7,748 nt of DNA from Acidobacteriota bacterium (GTDB taxonomy: Bacteria; Acidobacteriota; Blastocatellia; Pyrinomonadales; Pyrinomonadaceae). Location: assembly GCA_019247865.1 (NCBI GenBank), contig JAFBAJ010000782.1, positions 1 through 7,748 of the forward strand, given 5' to 3'. A program made the position numbers and the translations under genes. Every line of letters begins with the position of its first letter. The stretch's first letter is position 1. Under the pieces are notes generated by a model. That model saw only the letters and a list, made by a program, of their open reading frames with translations, had not been told where the DNA came from and made no database searches. This document shows, piece by piece, positions 5,681 to 7,748 of this stretch.

Positions 5681-7748
5681 ATGCGTTCAGATAAATTCAC
5701 ACTGCGCGGCCAGGAGGCCATTCAAGCGGCGGTCGAAGTGGCCGAGCGCAATCAGAATCAACAGGTCGAGCCGGAGCATCTGTTGCTCGCGATGCTCGAA
5801 CAGACGGAAGGCACTGTGCGGCCTGTGCTGGGCAAGCTCGGCGCGAACGTGCAGGTCGTCCTCAGCGACGTGCAGGCGGCCGTCGCGCGCTTTCCCAAAG
5901 TGCAGGGCGGACAGCAGTACTACAGCCCGCGCCTGACGCAGGTCTTCACGGCCTCTGAGAAGCAGGCGCAGGCGATGCAGGACGAGTACATCTCGACCGA
6001 GCACCTGCTGCTCGCCATCGCGGAGGAGAAGGACAGCGGCGCGGGCAAGCTCCTGCGCCAGCACGGCATCAACCGCGACGACCTCTTAAAAGTCATCGAG
6101 CAGATGCGCGGCGGCGTGCGCATCACGGACCAGAACGCGGAGGCCAACTATCAGGCGCTCTCGAAATATGCGAAAGACCTGACGGACCTGGCGCGACAGG
6201 GCAAGCTCGATCCGGTCATCGGGCGCGACGACGAGATACGACGCACGATTCAGGTGCTCTCGCGCCGGACGAAGAACAACCCCGTGCTCATCGGCGAGCC
6301 GGGCGTCGGCAAGACCGCCATCGTCGAAGGTCTCGCACAGCGCATCGTCTCCGGCGACGTGCCTGAGACTTTAAGGAACAAGCGGCTGGTCGGCCTCGAC
6401 CTGGGCTCGATGCTCGCGGGCGCGAAGTACAGGGGCGAGTTTGAAGACCGCCTGAAAGCCGTGCTCAAAGAGATCGAGAACGCGCAGGGGCAGATCGTGC
6501 TCTTCATAGACGAGCTGCACACCTTAGTCGGCGCGGGCGCGGCCGAGGGCGCGATTGACGCTTCCAACATGCTCAAGCCCGCACTGGCGCGCGGCGAGCT
6601 GCGCTGCGTCGGCGCGACGACGCTCAACGAATACAAGAAATATATCGAGAAGGATGCCGCGCTTGAGCGCCGCTTTCAGCAGGTCTACGTCGGCGAACCG
6701 ACGGTCGAAGACACCATCGCCATCCTGCGCGGCCTCAAGGAAAGATACGAAGTCCATCACGGCGTGCGCATCAAGGACTCGGCCATCGTCGCCGCGGCGA
6801 CGCTCTCGAATCGTTACATCACAGACCGTTTCCTGCCGGACAAGGCGATTGACCTCATCGACGAGGCTGCCTCTCGCCTGCGCATCGAGATCGATTCGCT
6901 GCCGCAGGAGATAGACGAGCTGGAGCGCGAGATCCTGCAACTCGAAATTGAGCGGCAGGCGCTCAGCCGTGAGGACGATGAAAGGTCGCGCGCGCGGCTC
7001 AAAGACATAGAGCAGCGCATCGCAGACCTCAAGGAAAGATCTTCCGGGATGAAGGCCAAGTGGCAGTCCGAGAAGGAAGAGATCGAGCGCATGCGGACGG
7101 CTAAGAACGAGCTGGAGCAGTTGCGCCTGCAACTCGACCAGGCGCGCAACGCCGGCGATCTGACGCGCGCGGCAGAGATTCAGTACGGCAAGATTCCCGA
7201 ACTTGAACAGAAGCTCGCGGCCGAGCAGCAGAAGCTCGCAGACCTGCAGCGCGACGGCGTGATGCTCAAGGAAGAGGTGGACGAAGAGGATGTCGCGCAG
7301 GTCGTCGCCAAGTGGACCGGCGTGCCCGTCTCGAAGATGCTCGAAGGCGAGATGCACAAGCTCGTCACGATGGAAGAGCGTCTGCGGCAGCGCGTCATCG
7401 GTCAGGACGAAGCTTTGACGGCCGTGGCGAATGCAGTGCGCCGCGCGCGCGCGGGCTTGCAGGACCCGAATCGTCCCGTCGGCTCCTTTATCTTCTTAGG
7501 CCCGACCGGCGTCGGCAAGACCGAGACGGCGCGCGCGCTGGCGGAATTTCTCTTCGATGACGAGCGCGCGATGATTCGCCTGGACATGTCCGAGTACATG
7601 GAGAAGCACGCGGTCGCGCGGATGATCGGAGCGCCGCCCGGCTACGTCGGTTACGAGGAGGGCGGGCAGCTCACAGAGGCCGTGCGCCGTCGCCCGTACT
7701 CAGTGATCCTCTTCGACGAGATCGAGAAGGCGCACCCGGACGTGTTCA
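5681..7748 (+). CDS. clpB: ATP-dependent disaggregase ClpB (Hsp104 family), partial at the 3' end
   Basis: The first 689 codons of a protein normally about 860-880 residues long; the window ends just after the second Walker B motif. ClpB forms cytoplasmic hexamers that thread aggregated proteins through a central pore with help from DnaK. Visible in order: the Clp N-domain (about 1-145), NBD1 with Walker A GEPGVGKT (205-212), pore loop GAKYRGEFE, Walker B FIDEL with D277/E278, and arginine fingers R330/R331. A long coiled-coil middle domain (about 405-530) separates ClpB from ClpA and ClpX. NBD2 has Walker [10 protein letters not shown] (607-615), pore loop GYVGYEEGG (654-662) and Walker [10 protein letters not shown] with D679/E680. 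All key residues are present and align almost position for position with E. coli ClpB. The ATG at 5681 gives the family start ([12 protein letters not shown]) but lacks a clear Shine-Dalgarno sequence: a T-run sits where it should be. Confidence 0.97.
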   Translation, partial: MRSDKFTLRGQEAIQAAVEVAERNQNQQVEPEHLLLAMLEQTEGTVRPVLGKLGANVQVVLSDVQAAVARFPKVQGGQQYYSPRLTQVFTASEKQAQAMQDEYISTEHLLLAIAEEKDSGAGKLLRQHGINRDDLLKVIEQMRGGVRITDQNAEANYQALSKYAKDLTDLARQGKLDPVIGRDDEIRRTIQVLSRRTKNNPVLIGEPGVGKTAIVEGLAQRIVSGDVPETLRNKRLVGLDLGSMLAGAKYRGEFEDRLKAVLKEIENAQGQIVLFIDELHTLVGAGAAEGAIDASNMLKPALARGELRCVGATTLNEYKKYIEKDAALERRFQQVYVGEPTVEDTIAILRGLKERYEVHHGVRIKDSAIVAAATLSNRYITDRFLPDKAIDLIDEAASRLRIEIDSLPQEIDELEREILQLEIERQALSREDDERSRARLKDIEQRIADLKERSSGMKAKWQSEKEEIERMRTAKNELEQLRLQLDQARNAGDLTRAAEIQYGKIPELEQKLAAEQQKLADLQRDGVMLKEEVDEEDVAQVVAKWTGVPVSKMLEGEMHKLVTMEERLRQRVIGQDEALTAVANAVRRARAGLQDPNRPVGSFIFLGPTGVGKTETARALAEFLFDDERAMIRLDMSEYMEKHAVARMIGAPPGYVGYEEGGQLTEAVRRRPYSVILFDEIEKAHPDVF

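Noticed and set aside
6524..7357. 277-codon open frame antisense to clpB
   Set aside because: It lies wholly inside clpB, whose motifs align throughout. Such antisense frames are expected from GC-rich codon bias, and its translation shows no domain or ribosome binding site.

Overview
The window is a GC-rich bacterial chromosomal segment with short intergenic gaps and consensus sigma70-type promoters. It suggests a bacterium such as an acidobacterium. That placement rests on general protein style and on a heptamer-type repeat upstream of clpB, so it is a low-confidence inference. There is no rRNA or tRNA gene, IS element, CRISPR array or sign of recent transfer.

The left part (1-3213) is transcribed leftwards. 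A near-consensus promoter at 3186-3213 precedes an unusually long leader of about 360 nt. Next comes a 666-residue membrane-anchored metallophosphoesterase (2818-818), and 42 nt further on a GTG-started soluble protein (775 to beyond the window edge) that looks like a histidine-rich beta-propeller. The two genes look like one operon of unknown function and are the most novel content here.

The middle part (3270-4912) is also leftward: an Lrp/AsnC-family regulator followed 13 nt later by a ten-helix EamA/DMT exporter. This is the usual layout of a metabolite-sensing regulator driving its own exporter. The promoter carries a perfect 13-bp palindrome on its -10 box, a good candidate for autoregulation. 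The unit ends in a 29-bp near-perfect hairpin starting directly after the exporter stop codon.

The right part (4977-7748) is rightward and is a protein-quality-control unit: a small heat-shock protein (Hsp20) followed by the ClpB disaggregase, which is cut by the window end. The hsp20 promoter overlaps a HAIR-like inverted repeat (HspR operator type). The hsp20 leader can pair with its own Shine-Dalgarno sequence, as an RNA thermometer would. A repeat-derived, terminator-like hairpin lies between hsp20 and clpB. Hsp20 holds unfolding clients and ClpB, with DnaK, extracts them from aggregates, so co-regulation by heat makes sense.

The remaining long open frames on either strand are antisense or out-of-frame shadows of these genes.
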